A DNA stretch of 15,760 nt from an uncultured Aliiroseovarius sp. (lineage in GTDB: Bacteria > Pseudomonadota > Alphaproteobacteria > Rhodobacterales > Rhodobacteraceae), in contig CALJDH010000019.1 in the NCBI GenBank assembly GCA_938023895.1, positions 1 to 15,760 of the forward strand, given 5' to 3'. The translations under genes and the position numbers were made by a program. The notes beneath the pieces are model-generated. The model saw nothing but the letters and a program-made list of their open reading frames with translations. It was not told the DNA's origin and made no database searches. Of this stretch, positions 6,620 to 14,506 are shown in pieces (within the stretch, counting starts at the first letter, position 1; every line of letters begins with the position of its first letter).

Positions 6620-7243
6620 TCAACTATTCAATTTTTTCAGCACCAAAAATGTCATCATTCCCATCGGTGGCAGCGATTTCTTCTCGATCACCGTAAGCTC
6701 GGGTTGCCCGAGAACCGTGGTGATTTCAAAATCCGAATGCCAGCCAAGAAGATTGGCAAATGGTGCGGCTAACCGTTCGATCCGAGCGAGCAAACCGGTT
6801 TCTCTGGCGAAGTGATTGGTGATCACGATACAGCCGCCTGGTTTGCAGACACGCACCATCTCAGCCATGACGCGCTCGGGTTCTGGTACGACTGATATGA
6901 TGTGCATCGCGGCGACGGCATCAAACAATGCATCGGGAAAATCGAGATTGCGTGCATCCATCTGCCTCAGGTTTTGCACATGATTCAAATCCAGATTTTT
7001 GACCTTGGCCCGCGCCTTGGCCAACATATCTTCGCTGAAATCAATGCCCGTCACCTTCAGGTCTGAGCGATAGTTAGGCAACGCGAGACCCGTTCCAACA
7101 CCAACCTCAAGAATCTTTTCGGCATCCTGTTCGTTAATGTAGTCGACTGCTGTTCGGCGTCCAACATTCGTAATGACCCCAAATGTTCTGTCGTAGACCG
7201 GCGCCCAGCGGGCGTATGAGGTTTTGACGGAACTAGGTTCCAA
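6620..7243 (-). CDS. pmtA: Phosphatidylethanolamine N-methyltransferase (Rhodobacter type)
   Basis: The 207-residue protein methylates phosphatidylethanolamine with S-adenosylmethionine, in up to three steps, to give phosphatidylcholine. It has the class I methyltransferase fold: SYARWAPVYDRTFG near the N-terminus, motif I ILEVGVGTGLALP (about 45-57), acidic loop VTGIDFSEDML, then LRQMDARNLDFPDALFD and VCKPGG. A longer frame starts at ATG 7297 inside pss. I prefer TTG at 7243 because GGAGGA (7251-7256) sits seven bases before it and the length then fits the Rhodobacter enzyme. It begins four bases after the pss stop as the last gene of psd-pss-pmtA. Close relatives include ubiquinone-type methyltransferases, but the gene context and the family-like N-terminus favour PmtA. 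Confidence 0.88.
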   Translation of the reverse strand: MEPSSVKTSYARWAPVYDRTFGVITNVGRRTAVDYINEQDAEKILEVGVGTGLALPNYRSDLKVTGIDFSEDMLAKARAKVKNLDLNHVQNLRQMDARNLDFPDALFDAVAAMHIISVVPEPERVMAEMVRVCKPGGCIVITNHFARETGLLARIERLAAPFANLLGWHSDFEITTVLGQPELTVIEKKSLPPMGMMTFLVLKKLNS

Positions 7244-7247
7244 GACG

Positions 7248-8003
7248 CTATCCTCCGAGTGGTTTTGTTTTTCGTGAAGAGCCGTATGCCCAAGCAAGGC
7301 ACACTGCGTAAACCAAGGTAAGGAATGTCAGTGTGGCCCATAGGTAGGTCAGCAGGGCTGCGACCAAAATCGCGGCTCCCAACAGGAAAAACTTGGCGTT
7401 GGTGCGATCCAAAGTGATGTTCTTAAATGAGTAGGTCGGGATTCGGCTGATCATCAGCAAACCTATCAAGCAGATATATAAAGCGGTGACGGTCGAGTGG
7501 GGCAGTGGCATATCTGAAGCTGCAAACGAGGCGATCATCGGCAACATAACCAGGACCGCCCCAGCAGGTGAGGGTACACCCACAAAGAACTCGGAAGGCG
7601 TGGTGCCCGTATCCAAGCGACCGCTGACATTGAAACGAGCAAGGCGCAAAACACAGCAAACTGCATAGAACAAAACGGCGATCCAACCAGCGTTTCGAAA
7701 GTCCTGAAAGGCCCAGCTGTGCAAAATCAGCACCGGAGCAACGCCAAAATTAACAAAATCGGCCAGTGAATCGAGCTCAGCTCCAACGGCTGTTGACCGT
7801 TTCAATAGACGCGCCACCCGACCGTCGAGACCATCAAGGACACAGGCCGCCAAAACAAGGCGAGCAGCCATTTCAAAGTTGCCCTCATAGCCAAATCGTA
7901 TCGCAGTAAGTCCTGCACAGATTGCGGCGATGGTGATCATATTGGGCAGCAGATAGATCAAGCGGATATCTGATTGCGTTTCACTATCCAAGGGTTCAGC
8001 CAT
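7248..8003 (-). CDS. pssA: CDP-diacylglycerol-serine O-phosphatidyltransferase
   Basis: The 251-residue membrane enzyme makes phosphatidylserine from CDP-diacylglycerol and serine. The CDP-alcohol phosphotransferase signature is complete at residues 57-82: D57-x2-D60-G61-x2-A64-R65-x8-G74-x3-D78-x3-D82. It is followed by a run of hydrophobic helices typical of the type II, multi-span enzyme. It starts three bases after the psd stop and ends four bases before pmtA, so substrate and product enzymes are co-transcribed: Pss makes phosphatidylserine, Psd decarboxylates it and PmtA methylates the result. The ATG start is supported by the tight spacing and by a normal family N-terminus (IYLLPNMITIAAICAG). 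Confidence 0.95.
   Translation of the reverse strand: MAEPLDSETQSDIRLIYLLPNMITIAAICAGLTAIRFGYEGNFEMAARLVLAACVLDGLDGRVARLLKRSTAVGAELDSLADFVNFGVAPVLILHSWAFQDFRNAGWIAVLFYAVCCVLRLARFNVSGRLDTGTTPSEFFVGVPSPAGAVLVMLPMIASFAASDMPLPHSTVTALYICLIGLLMISRIPTYSFKNITLDRTNAKFFLLGAAILVAALLTYLWATLTFLTLVYAVCLAWAYGSSRKTKPLGG
7251..7256 (-). promoter_or_regulatory. Ribosome site deciding the pmtA start
   Basis: On the minus strand GGAGGA, adjoining the pss stop codon, is followed by seven bases and TTG at 7243. No comparable site precedes the ATG at 7297. Confidence 0.65.
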
Positions 8004-8006
8004 TGG

Positions 8007-8699
8007 TCAATCCGCCACGGCCATACGCGCGGATTCAGTAGCGGTAAGATCAGCTAGAACGGTCTCACCTGCGATCATGGTTTGTCCCAGGTTAACCATT
8101 GGTTCCACACCATCAGGCAAATAGACATCTAACCGCGAGCCAAAGCGGATCAGACCGAACCGCTCTCCGGTTCGTAAGGTGTCGCCAGTCTTTGTGAAGC
8201 ACACGATCCGTCGCGCAACCAGTCCTGCAATTTGCACCACGGCAATTTGGCGGCCATCGGGCATCTCAATGCACAGGCTGTTGCGCTCGTTGTCAGCGCT
8301 GGCTTTGTCCAGCGACGCATTGAAAAACTTGCCCGGACGATAAGCAATTGCTGCGATTTGACCGGCTATGGGCGCACGGTTCACATGGCAGTTGAAGACA
8401 CTCATAAACACGCTGACGCGTGTCAGGGCCATGTCGCTCATACCAAGTTCGGCTGGTGGGACAGCCTTCTCTATAAGCGAAACGACGCCATCTGCAGGGC
8501 TAACAATCAGCCCGTCTCGGGCGGGGGTGACGCGTACGGGATCCCGAAAAAAGTAGTAGCACCAAATCGTCAGGCCTATTCCAATCCACCCTAATACGGA
8601 CCAGATTAGAAAAAGGACGATCGTGATTGCAGCGAAAATCGCAACGAACTTGCGCCCTTCAGGATGCATTGGCTTAAGGAATGTGTCGCGCATCTTCAT
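8007..8699 (-). CDS. psd: Phosphatidylserine decarboxylase proenzyme (short, PSD-A type)
   Basis: The 230-residue proenzyme converts phosphatidylserine to phosphatidylethanolamine. After a membrane helix pair (about 17-50) come FFRDP, SPADGVV (Asp70), FNCHVNRAP (His105) and the self-cleavage motif RFGSR at 185-189. Cleavage is expected between Gly187 and Ser188, turning Ser188 into the pyruvoyl group and leaving a small alpha chain of about 43 residues. RFGS, not LGST, and the short length place it with the soluble-core PSD-A group common in alphaproteobacteria. It heads the psd-pss-pmtA operon. A Met two codons in (residue 3) is an alternative start. Confidence 0.95.
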   Translation of the reverse strand: MKMRDTFLKPMHPEGRKFVAIFAAITIVLFLIWSVLGWIGIGLTIWCYYFFRDPVRVTPARDGLIVSPADGVVSLIEKAVPPAELGMSDMALTRVSVFMSVFNCHVNRAPIAGQIAAIAYRPGKFFNASLDKASADNERNSLCIEMPDGRQIAVVQIAGLVARRIVCFTKTGDTLRTGERFGLIRFGSRLDVYLPDGVEPMVNLGQTMIAGETVLADLTATESARMAVAD

Positions 8700-8742
8700 G
8701 GGGCGTACCAGTCTGTTTTCAAAGGTTTTCTACTGTCGTGAA

Positions 8743-8760
8743 CGGTGCGGGATTGCACCG
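8743..8760 (-). terminator. Small hairpin between nadC and psd
   Basis: CGGTGC (8743-8748) and GCACCG (8755-8760) form a perfect six-base stem with a six-base loop, 40 bases past the nadC stop. No T run follows on the minus strand, so it may be a weak terminator or an operator near the psd promoter. The rest of 8700-8799 shows nothing else. Confidence 0.3.
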
Positions 8761-8799
8761 ATAGACGTTGAGGGTTGTTGGGGTAAGCGTTGAACGGCG

Positions 8800-9648
8800 T
8801 TAGAAGTCCAACCCGAGATCGATTGTTTTCGCTGAATGTGTCAAGGCGCCAGAGGAAATGTAGTCTACGCCGGTCGCCGCAATTGATGCGATCCGATCCA
8901 GTGTCACGTTGCCCGAGGCTTCGGTCTTCATGCGGCCATCCACCATCGCGACGGCTTGGCGCAGCATGTCATTGTCCATGTTATCCAAGAGCACGACCGA
9001 CGCGCCGCCGACCTCAAGTACCTCGGCCAGTTGGTCCAGCCGGTCCACTTCGATCTCGACCGCCATCATGTGGCTGGCATGCGCCTTGGTGGCTTCGAGA
9101 ACCTGCCGCACGCCGCCCGCGGCCGCGATGTGGTTATCCTTGATCAGGATGGCGTCCGACAACGAATAGCGGTGGTTGAACCCACCACCATGAAGCACGG
9201 CCAGCTTTTCGACCAGACGCAGGCCCGGTGTTGTTTTGCGCGTGCAAGTTACGCGCGCATCGGTGCCTTTGGTCTCGGCCACGAAACCTGCGGTTTTGGT
9301 GGCAATGCCGGTCAGGCGGCCGGCGAAATTCAGCGCCACGCGTTCGCCAGACAGGATCGATGCGGCCGATCCAGTGATGGTCATCAGCGTGTCGCCCTTC
9401 TGGCAGGTCTGGCCATCCGCGATATGGGTGATGACCTGAAGGGTCGGGTCGACCAGCCGGAATGCAATTTCAGCGACCTGCATGCCCGAGACAACGGCAT
9501 CTTCGCGCGCATTCAGGCGGGCGTCATAAGTGGTGTCCGCCGGGATCACCGCGCGGGTGGTCACGTCGCCATAGCTGCCCAAATCCTCCATCAACGCGTT
9601 GCGGATCATCGGTTCAAGGACAAGGTCGGGGACGGATGAGAAACTCAT
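8800..9648 (-). CDS. nadC: Nicotinate-nucleotide pyrophosphorylase (quinolinate phosphoribosyltransferase)
   Basis: The 282-residue enzyme converts quinolinate and PRPP to nicotinate mononucleotide, carbon dioxide and pyrophosphate, the third step of NAD synthesis from aspartate. Typical motifs are EDLGSYGDVTTRA (21-33), the GERVALNFAGRLTGIAT helix (101-117), TCTRKTTPGLR (134-144, Arg and Lys that bind quinolinate), HGGGFNHRYSLSDAILIKDN (153-172), EIEVD and SSGALTH near the end. Its ATG overlaps the nadB stop as ATGA, so it is translated after nadB, and it is the last gene of nadA-nadB-nadC. Length and motifs are complete. Confidence 0.96.
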   Translation of the reverse strand: MSFSSVPDLVLEPMIRNALMEDLGSYGDVTTRAVIPADTTYDARLNAREDAVVSGMQVAEIAFRLVDPTLQVITHIADGQTCQKGDTLMTITGSAASILSGERVALNFAGRLTGIATKTAGFVAETKGTDARVTCTRKTTPGLRLVEKLAVLHGGGFNHRYSLSDAILIKDNHIAAAGGVRQVLEATKAHASHMMAVEIEVDRLDQLAEVLEVGGASVVLLDNMDNDMLRQAVAMVDGRMKTEASGNVTLDRIASIAATGVDYISSGALTHSAKTIDLGLDF

Positions 9649-11213
9649 GACAGCTCCTTACAAGCTTGCGCGCGGATTGCGAGCGCATCGGAAAGATACA
9701 TTTCGGATCGTGTGCCCGGACCCGGGGCAGGTGCGGGGAAGTCGGACCGTTCATGCGCGCCGCGGCTTTCTTCGCGCACCAGCGCGCCGGCGGCAATCAG
9801 AGTGGCCGTGGCGCACATGTTCAAGAAGGACGGGCTGTGCCCATGTGCCTGTTCCAGCGTGGCGATGGTTTGAAGCGCCTTGGTCAGCCCCTCGCGATCC
9901 CGGACCACGCCGACCAGCTGGGTCATGGTCTCGCGTAGCTTCTTCACCGCGTCTGGGGCAGGGCGTGCGCCGCCGTCATCGAAGGTAAGTTCAAGCACTG
10001 GGGCGTCTTTATGCGATGTCAACGTTTCGGCAATACCTTCGGCACAGATGCGGGCATAGACGAGGGCCTCAAGCAACCCGTTCGAAGCCAATCGGTTTGC
10101 GCCGTGCAGCCCGGTCGAGGATGCCTCGCCGCAGACCCACAAGCCGCCGATGCTGGCGCATCCCTTGGTGTCGGTGGCAATGCCGCCCATGTGGTAATGC
10201 GCGGCGGGGGCGACGGGGATCGGCTCTTTCGCCGGATCAATACCGTTCCGGGCGCAGTATTCCGCAACGGACGGGAATTGCGTCTTGATCGCTTCGCCCA
10301 GCACCTCGCGTGTGTCGAGCATGGGGCGATTGCCCGCCTTTACCTCGGCATAGATCGCGCGGGCCACAACGTCGCGCGGGGCCAGTTCGGCGTCCGGATG
10401 GACGGCCTGCATGAAGCGCTTGCCATGCTTGTTGATCAGGATCGCCCCTTCACCGCGCAAGGCTTCGGTCGCGAGTGGCGCGGGATCCTCGCCCACATCC
10501 ATGGCAGTGGGATGAAACTGGACAAATTCGGCGTCGGCAATCAACGCGCCCGCGCGCGCGGCCATGCCGATGACCTGCCCGCGAATGCGGGGTGGGTTCG
10601 TGGTCAGTGCGTAAAGCCCGCCCGAGCCACCGCCTGCCAACAAGATGGCTGGACTGCGCAGCATGACTGGGGCAGAGCGCCCTTCGCTTGCGTCTTGAAT
10701 GGCGACCCCGGTCACACGCCCGTCCTGAACCTCAAGGTCCAGTGCCATTGTGCCTTCCAGCACCTGGATCGACGGCGTTTCGCGCACCTGTTCGATCAGT
10801 GCGGCCATGATCTGCGCGCCCGCCTGATCCCCTTTCACCCGGACCACGCGGGCAAAACTATGTGCCGCTTCGCGCGATAGCACATAGTCGCCGTCTTCGG
10901 TCCGGTCGAAAGGCGTGCCCAATGTCGTCAGGTCTAGGATGTAGTCGCGTGCCTCGCGCGTGACGAGGTCCGCCACCTTCGGATCAACCGTCCCCGCACC
11001 TGCGTTCACGGTGTCGTTGGCATGGTTTTCCGGGCTGTCTGCCGCATCCATTGCCGCAGCCACACCACCCTGCGCCCAAGCCGAGCTAGCGCCTTCGCCC
11101 AAGGTTTCAGGCGAAATCATCACCAACGGATGCGGCGCCAGTTTCAACGCAGCATACAGGGCGCCGAGACCGGCGCCCACGATGATAACGCGATCGGTGG
11201 TGAGGGTTTTCAT
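9645..11213 (-). CDS. nadB: L-aspartate oxidase
   Basis: The 522-residue flavoprotein oxidises L-aspartate to iminoaspartate, the substrate passed to NadA. The FAD-binding start (IVGAGLGALYAALKL, 11-25), GEGASSAWAQGGVAAA (39-54), EAAHSFARVVRVKGDQAG (115-132), HPTA (234-237), the catalytic Arg in APRDVVARA (278-286), HYHMGG (339-344) and GEASSTGLHGANRLASNG (362-379) all match the family. The C-terminal third is the usual helical domain. The gene starts six bases after the nadA stop and overlaps nadC by four bases. SdhA/FrdA-type paralogues share this fold, but the sequence signature and context make NadB certain. Confidence 0.97.
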   Translation of the reverse strand: MKTLTTDRVIIVGAGLGALYAALKLAPHPLVMISPETLGEGASSAWAQGGVAAAMDAADSPENHANDTVNAGAGTVDPKVADLVTREARDYILDLTTLGTPFDRTEDGDYVLSREAAHSFARVVRVKGDQAGAQIMAALIEQVRETPSIQVLEGTMALDLEVQDGRVTGVAIQDASEGRSAPVMLRSPAILLAGGGSGGLYALTTNPPRIRGQVIGMAARAGALIADAEFVQFHPTAMDVGEDPAPLATEALRGEGAILINKHGKRFMQAVHPDAELAPRDVVARAIYAEVKAGNRPMLDTREVLGEAIKTQFPSVAEYCARNGIDPAKEPIPVAPAAHYHMGGIATDTKGCASIGGLWVCGEASSTGLHGANRLASNGLLEALVYARICAEGIAETLTSHKDAPVLELTFDDGGARPAPDAVKKLRETMTQLVGVVRDREGLTKALQTIATLEQAHGHSPSFLNMCATATLIAAGALVREESRGAHERSDFPAPAPGPGTRSEMYLSDALAIRAQACKELS

Positions 11214-11219
11214 GTCAGA

Positions 11220-12269
11220 TCAGAGACCCAGCTTCTTCGACAGATCGATCATGGCCTGCACGGAATGGCGGGCTTTCTCGGCCACGGCGGGATCAACCTC
11301 GACCTGACCTTCCATCGTGTGCAGGACATAGAGGATCTTTTCCAGCGTGATCTTCTTCATGTAGGGGCACATGTTGCAGGGACCGACAAAATCGACCTCG
11401 GGCAGTTCATCGGCGATGTTCGAGGCCATCGAACATTCGGTGATCAGCATCGCCTTTTCCGGCTTCTCATCCGTCACGTATTTCAGGATGCCGCTGGTCG
11501 AGCCCGAGAAATCAGCCTCGGCGACCACATCGGGTGGGCATTCTGGGTGCGCGATCAGGCGGGTGCCAGGGTTCCATTCGCGGAAGTCGCGCAGGTCTTT
11601 TGCCGTGTATTGTTCATGCACGATGCACGAGCCGGGCCAATAGACAACGTTCTTGTCGGCCTCGTTCGCAACGTTCTGCGCCAGATATTGGTCGGGCGTC
11701 ATGATGACGGTGTCGCTCTCCATCGCGTTCACGATCTGAACCGCGTTCGACGAGGTGCAGCAGATGTCCGAGGCCGCTTTTACTTCGGCTGTGGTGTTCA
11801 CGTAGGACACGACCGGGGCGCCGGGGTATTTGGCGCGCATCTCTTCAATGCCGTCGGCTGTGATGCTTTCTGCCAGCGAACAGCCTGCCTCCATGTCCGG
11901 CATCAGGACCGTCTTCTCGGGGCTCAGGATTTTCGAGGTTTCGGCCATGAAATGCACACCGGCCTGAACGATGACGTCTGCCTCGACCTCGCTGGCTTTC
12001 ATCGCCAGCTGCAGGCTGTCACCCACGAAATCCGACACGCCGTGGAAGATCTCGGGCGTCATGTAGTTGTGGCCCAAAATGACCGCATTGCGCTCTTTCT
12101 TCAGCGCATTGATCGCTTTGATATAGGGCGCATAGATCGCGAAGTCCGGTGGCGTCACCACGCGGTCCATCCGCGCATAGATATCCTGCATTTCGCCAGC
12201 CAATTCAGGCGAAGGCGTCAGATCATAGGCATTTGAAAGAACGGAGCGGATATCTTGAAGGTCGAGCAA
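11220..12269 (-). CDS. nadA: Quinolinate synthase A (4Fe-4S)
   Basis: The 349-residue enzyme condenses iminoaspartate with dihydroxyacetone phosphate to quinolinate. The three cluster cysteines are present in their usual settings: MEAGCSLAES, HPECPPDV and GPCNMCPYMKK. AVILGHNYM and QAGVHFMAETSKIL are also family-typical. The only plausible start in a complete N-terminus is TTG at 12269, since an in-frame stop lies 33 bases upstream and no ATG lies between; a weak AAAGG precedes it. It heads the nadABC operon. Upstream are paired palindromes that may bind a NAD-responsive repressor, and beyond those an integrase-linked island. Confidence 0.95.
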   Translation of the reverse strand: MLDLQDIRSVLSNAYDLTPSPELAGEMQDIYARMDRVVTPPDFAIYAPYIKAINALKKERNAVILGHNYMTPEIFHGVSDFVGDSLQLAMKASEVEADVIVQAGVHFMAETSKILSPEKTVLMPDMEAGCSLAESITADGIEEMRAKYPGAPVVSYVNTTAEVKAASDICCTSSNAVQIVNAMESDTVIMTPDQYLAQNVANEADKNVVYWPGSCIVHEQYTAKDLRDFREWNPGTRLIAHPECPPDVVAEADFSGSTSGILKYVTDEKPEKAMLITECSMASNIADELPEVDFVGPCNMCPYMKKITLEKILYVLHTMEGQVEVDPAVAEKARHSVQAMIDLSKKLGL

Positions 12270-12305
12270 CGGTAGAGCCTTTGTGGATTTCTTTGGTGCC
12301 TAATA

Positions 12306-12317
12306 CACTGAATAGTG
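12306..12317. promoter_or_regulatory. CACT-GAAT-AGTG palindrome upstream of nadA
   Basis: CACT and AGTG are inverted arms separated by four bases, inside AT-rich sequence 37-48 bases before the nadA start, where an operator or -10 region would be expected. The same arms recur in the palindrome at 12373-12384. Alphaproteobacterial nad operons are known to be controlled by repressors such as NadQ or NrtR; assigning this site to one of them is speculation. Confidence 0.4.
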
Positions 12318-12338
12318 ATCAAGGCAAAGCCGATGCAG

Positions 12339-12358
12339 TTTGCTGAACATCCAGCAAA
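12339..12358. other. Seven-base inverted repeat upstream of nadA
   Basis: TTTGCTG (12339-12345) and CAGCAAA (12352-12358) form a perfect stem with a six-base loop. It lies between the two CACT/AGTG palindromes, so it may belong to the same control region. Confidence 0.35.
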
Positions 12359-12372
12359 GCAGTCCTTAGTCG

Positions 12373-12384
12373 ACACTGCAGTGT
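12373..12384. promoter_or_regulatory. Perfect 12-base palindrome ACACTGCAGTGT
   Basis: The arms CACT and AGTG are those of the site at 12306-12317, with a shorter spacer. It lies 104-115 bases before the nadA start and could be a second operator or belong to the island edge. Bases 12385-12469 contain no gene I can support. Confidence 0.35.
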
Positions 12385-12469
12385 ATGACCGCACCCCGCC
12401 CTTAGCACCTTCAGAAGAAAAGAAAGCGAAACGCACCCCCGGCAACCACAAAAGCCACCGAGGGAGGGA

Positions 12470-12646
12470 TTAGCGTAGTCGTCGTTTCACGACGTAGTCA
12501 GCGAGCCACTGCCAGTACGCAGATGCGTTCTTGAAGCCTTGAGCCTGTGCGGCCAGATCTTCTGCTCTGGAACGAGAAAGGCCGCCTTCATACTGTTGAA
12601 TAGCGGCCCTTTCCTCGAACTCTTCAATGTCTGGTATCTGGCTCAT
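12470..12646 (-). CDS. Small acidic/helical protein coupled to the integrase gene
   Basis: The predicted product is 58 residues if translation starts at ATG 12646, which overlaps the integrase stop as ATGA; an ATG three codons upstream (12655) would give 61. The sequence (IEEFEERAAIQQYEGGLSRS, then EDLAAQAQGFKNA) is soluble and helical, acidic at first and basic at the C-terminal end (VVKRRLR). Small ORFs of this style are often found directly after phage-type integrase genes. Their function is not known to me. It is intact although the integrase before it is broken. Confidence 0.65.
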   Translation of the reverse strand: MSQIPDIEEFEERAAIQQYEGGLSRSRAEDLAAQAQGFKNASAYWQWLADYVVKRRLR

Positions 12647-13825
12647 CTCGAGCACCTCGACGGCAACCTGATCTGATCCACGATGGATCGCTTCTGCTCG
12701 TCATAGATCCCGGCCGAGTGGACACCGTAGGTCAGCTTGTTCTCTGATCGTGCGGACTTGTAGCCGACCAGCGATGCCGTGAAGTGTTCCGGGGCACCCG
12801 TTCCTTCGCATTGAGTGATGAACCACTTTCGAGTGCTGTGGAACACCAGTTGGAGTCGTTCCAGTGACAGCACGTTTCGTAGCTTTGTAAAGGTTTTCGT
12901 CACTTTGCTGACGGTCAGGCCGGGAAAGAGCGGGCCACGGTCAGGGAGATAGGCCAGTCGAGTAACTAGTTCAGAGTGCAACGGCACCTGACGTTCCGAT
13001 GCATCGGTCTTCAGTTCACGGATCGCGTTTGGTCGAACGTGAGCGAAGGTGCCCAGATTTCCCTTCTGGACGAGATCCTCCCGCAGAAGCCCCGCAGCTT
13101 CTCCTGCCCTCATACCGGTCAGAAGGCAGAAGATCATTACGTCTTTGAAAGGCTGTTTTTCGATTTGGAGCAATCGCAGAACCTCTTTGTCCGTTGGAAC
13201 GGCGTAGGAAGCGGGTTGGACCATCCTATCTAGGAGAACAGTCTTGAAAGGGTTCTGTTCGAGATGCCCTTCTTAGACAGTCCAATCCAGAAAGTGGTTC
13301 ACTTGAGACCAGATCCGCTTCTGGGTTCTGACGCAGATCTTGTCTCGACGCCCTTTCGAGAAGGCTATTAACGCGTCCATCCCCAGACCGCGCTTGGAGT
13401 GAGACTTTCCGATCACCGTGGAGAGCTCGGGAAGAAGTGACAGGAACTCGCGACCCGCTTTCCGGTCACTTGCGCAGATCGGAAGCTCGCCGTATTTCGA
13501 CGAGAACAGCCCGGCCGAATAGCGGACACTCTTGAAGCCTCCCGGACGCAACTCCCCGGCACGTTTCCTGAGGTACAGGGTCGCCAGTTCCCCGATCTCC
13601 GGGATATCGGGCGCAGACTGCGCGTTCCTGAAGGCCACCTTTCGCAAATCGCCTTGATAGCCCCCCCAGATTGTCTCGGAGACGCTTCAGGGCGTCCTGT
13701 GTGGATCCGATGCAATACCGCTCCAAACCGACTGCATCCGTCTCACTCTGGGTCACTCTGGGCGCTTCCAGAATACCCCGCCTGACGCTCGAGACGGTGG
13801 CTTCATAGTTGACTTTGTTGAGCAA
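12643..13825 (-). pseudogene. Tyrosine recombinase (integrase), broken by a frameshift and a stop
   Basis: The C-terminal catalytic domain is in one 193-codon frame: first Arg in LLTGMRAGEAAGLL, a Lys-containing beta hairpin (ELKTDASERQVPLH), the HxxR box HSTRKW, GYKSAR in place of the usual second His/Trp region, and the nucleophile Tyr in NKLTYG. The core-binding domain lies just upstream in the same frame but is cut off by TAA at 13273-13275. The N-terminal 50 or so residues are in another frame. The change occurs at a run of seven C on the plus strand (13661-13667), and removing one base restores NLGGYQGDLRKVAF. The start is uncertain: TTG at 13825 or an upstream, possibly mutated codon, since the open frame continues back to about 13855 (GIPANGFPLLNKVNY). 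It would have integrated or excised the island next to nadA. Confidence 0.85.
13661..13667. repeat. Seven-base C tract at the integrase frameshift
   Basis: The reading frames upstream and downstream of this tract join perfectly if one base is removed. It could be a true mutation, a slippage site or a sequencing error. Confidence 0.7.
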
Positions 13826-13918
13826 AGGGAAACCATTCGCGGGAATGCCCCGTTCCTCTTGGTTTTAGAATTATTGTTTGATTTCAGTGTGTGGCTGGGA
13901 TGCTGGGCATCATTGCCG

Positions 13919-14140
13919 CTACTCGGCCACGATCAGTTTGATCATATCGATCGAGGGCTCGCCTTATTCCCCTTTGAGGGGGCCGTTCAGAGAGAAGCCA
14001 CCGATGCAGCCGTCGTGGACGTCATCGATCTGAAAGTTGTGTTCGGGGATGTCGTCAAAGGCCAGTTTGGTGACGATCATTCCCGCTTCGAGGCTCTCAG
14101 GATCAATCGACACGTCCGATCCCCCAAAGACAGAGGACAC
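13919..14140 (-). pseudogene. Small unknown gene interrupted by one TAA
   Basis: From GTG 14140 (or GTG 14113) the minus strand encodes a hydrophilic protein with MIVTKLAFDDIPEHNFQID and GGFSLNGPLKGE. It then has TAA at 13964-13966 and continues in the same frame with GEPSIDMIKLIVAE and TAG at 13919-13921. Replacing the TAA with a Tyr codon would give GPLKGEYGEP, which looks like one continuous small protein of about 73 residues. I do not recognise a function. It lies between the small gene at 14103-14267, which it overlaps, and the integrase, all on the same strand. Confidence 0.5.
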
Positions 14141-14267
14141 ATAACCCGATTTGCACCCACGAAGCAGGGAGGGCTCCGATCAGGCGTTTTAACCCAGTTT
14201 TCCGCAGGTCCAGCGTGAATCTCAGCAGGCTCGCGACAGCAGCCCATGTGACGAAGGTCTCCAGCAT
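14103..14267 (-). CDS. Small hydrophobic protein (54 residues)
   Basis: This short ORF is supported mainly by its translation start: AAGGAG (14274-14279) six bases before ATG 14267. The product begins MLETFVTWAAVASLLRFTLD and ends in a hydrophobic stretch (VQIGLCVLCLWGIG), so it may be a small membrane protein. Its end overlaps the broken gene at 13919-14140. No family recognised. Confidence 0.45.
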   Translation of the reverse strand: MLETFVTWAAVASLLRFTLDLRKTGLKRLIGALPASWVQIGLCVLCLWGIGRVD

Positions 14268-14506
14268 ATCAATCTCCTTTCATTGGATGGTCTTCGTTTT
14301 AGATACGTGGACTTTCTCACTTCCCATCGAGCACCAAACAGGGCGTTGCTACGCGGGGGTTTCTGGCTTGGCTTTGACGGAAATATTTCGGTGATCTTTC
14401 CGGCAGCCACACAAAAAACTAGCTAACCGCTTCAAAACTACGCAGAACATTGCAACTTAGAGTAGATAGATTAGAGTTTGAGCAGATTGCATTTAGGGAA
14501 AACGGA
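14268..14506. other. Divergent intergenic region of the second island
   Basis: This separates the minus-strand integrase-side genes from the plus-strand TerB pair, so promoters in both directions are expected here. TTGCAA (14450-14455) and TAGAGT 16 bases later are a weak plus-strand candidate pair. A 62-codon minus frame (14222-14410) runs through the ribosome site of the 54-residue gene and has no ribosome site of its own; I do not support it. Confidence 0.35.

Noticed and set aside
11022..12236. Long 404-codon plus-strand frame
   Set aside because: It is antisense to nadA and the start of nadB, which have complete motifs; His/Arg-rich composition is typical of an antisense shadow in GC-rich DNA.
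12385..12469. Plus-strand frame ending SEEKKAKRTPGNHKS before a TAG
   Set aside because: Too short, no start or ribosome site, and no homology I recognise; it could be a gene remnant but cannot be supported.
13859..14218. 119-codon plus-strand frame in the second island
   Set aside because: The minus strand carries better supported small genes with a ribosome site; this frame has none.
14222..14410. 62-codon minus-strand frame upstream of the 54-residue gene
   Set aside because: No ribosome site, overlaps that gene's start region, basic low-complexity product without recognisable features.
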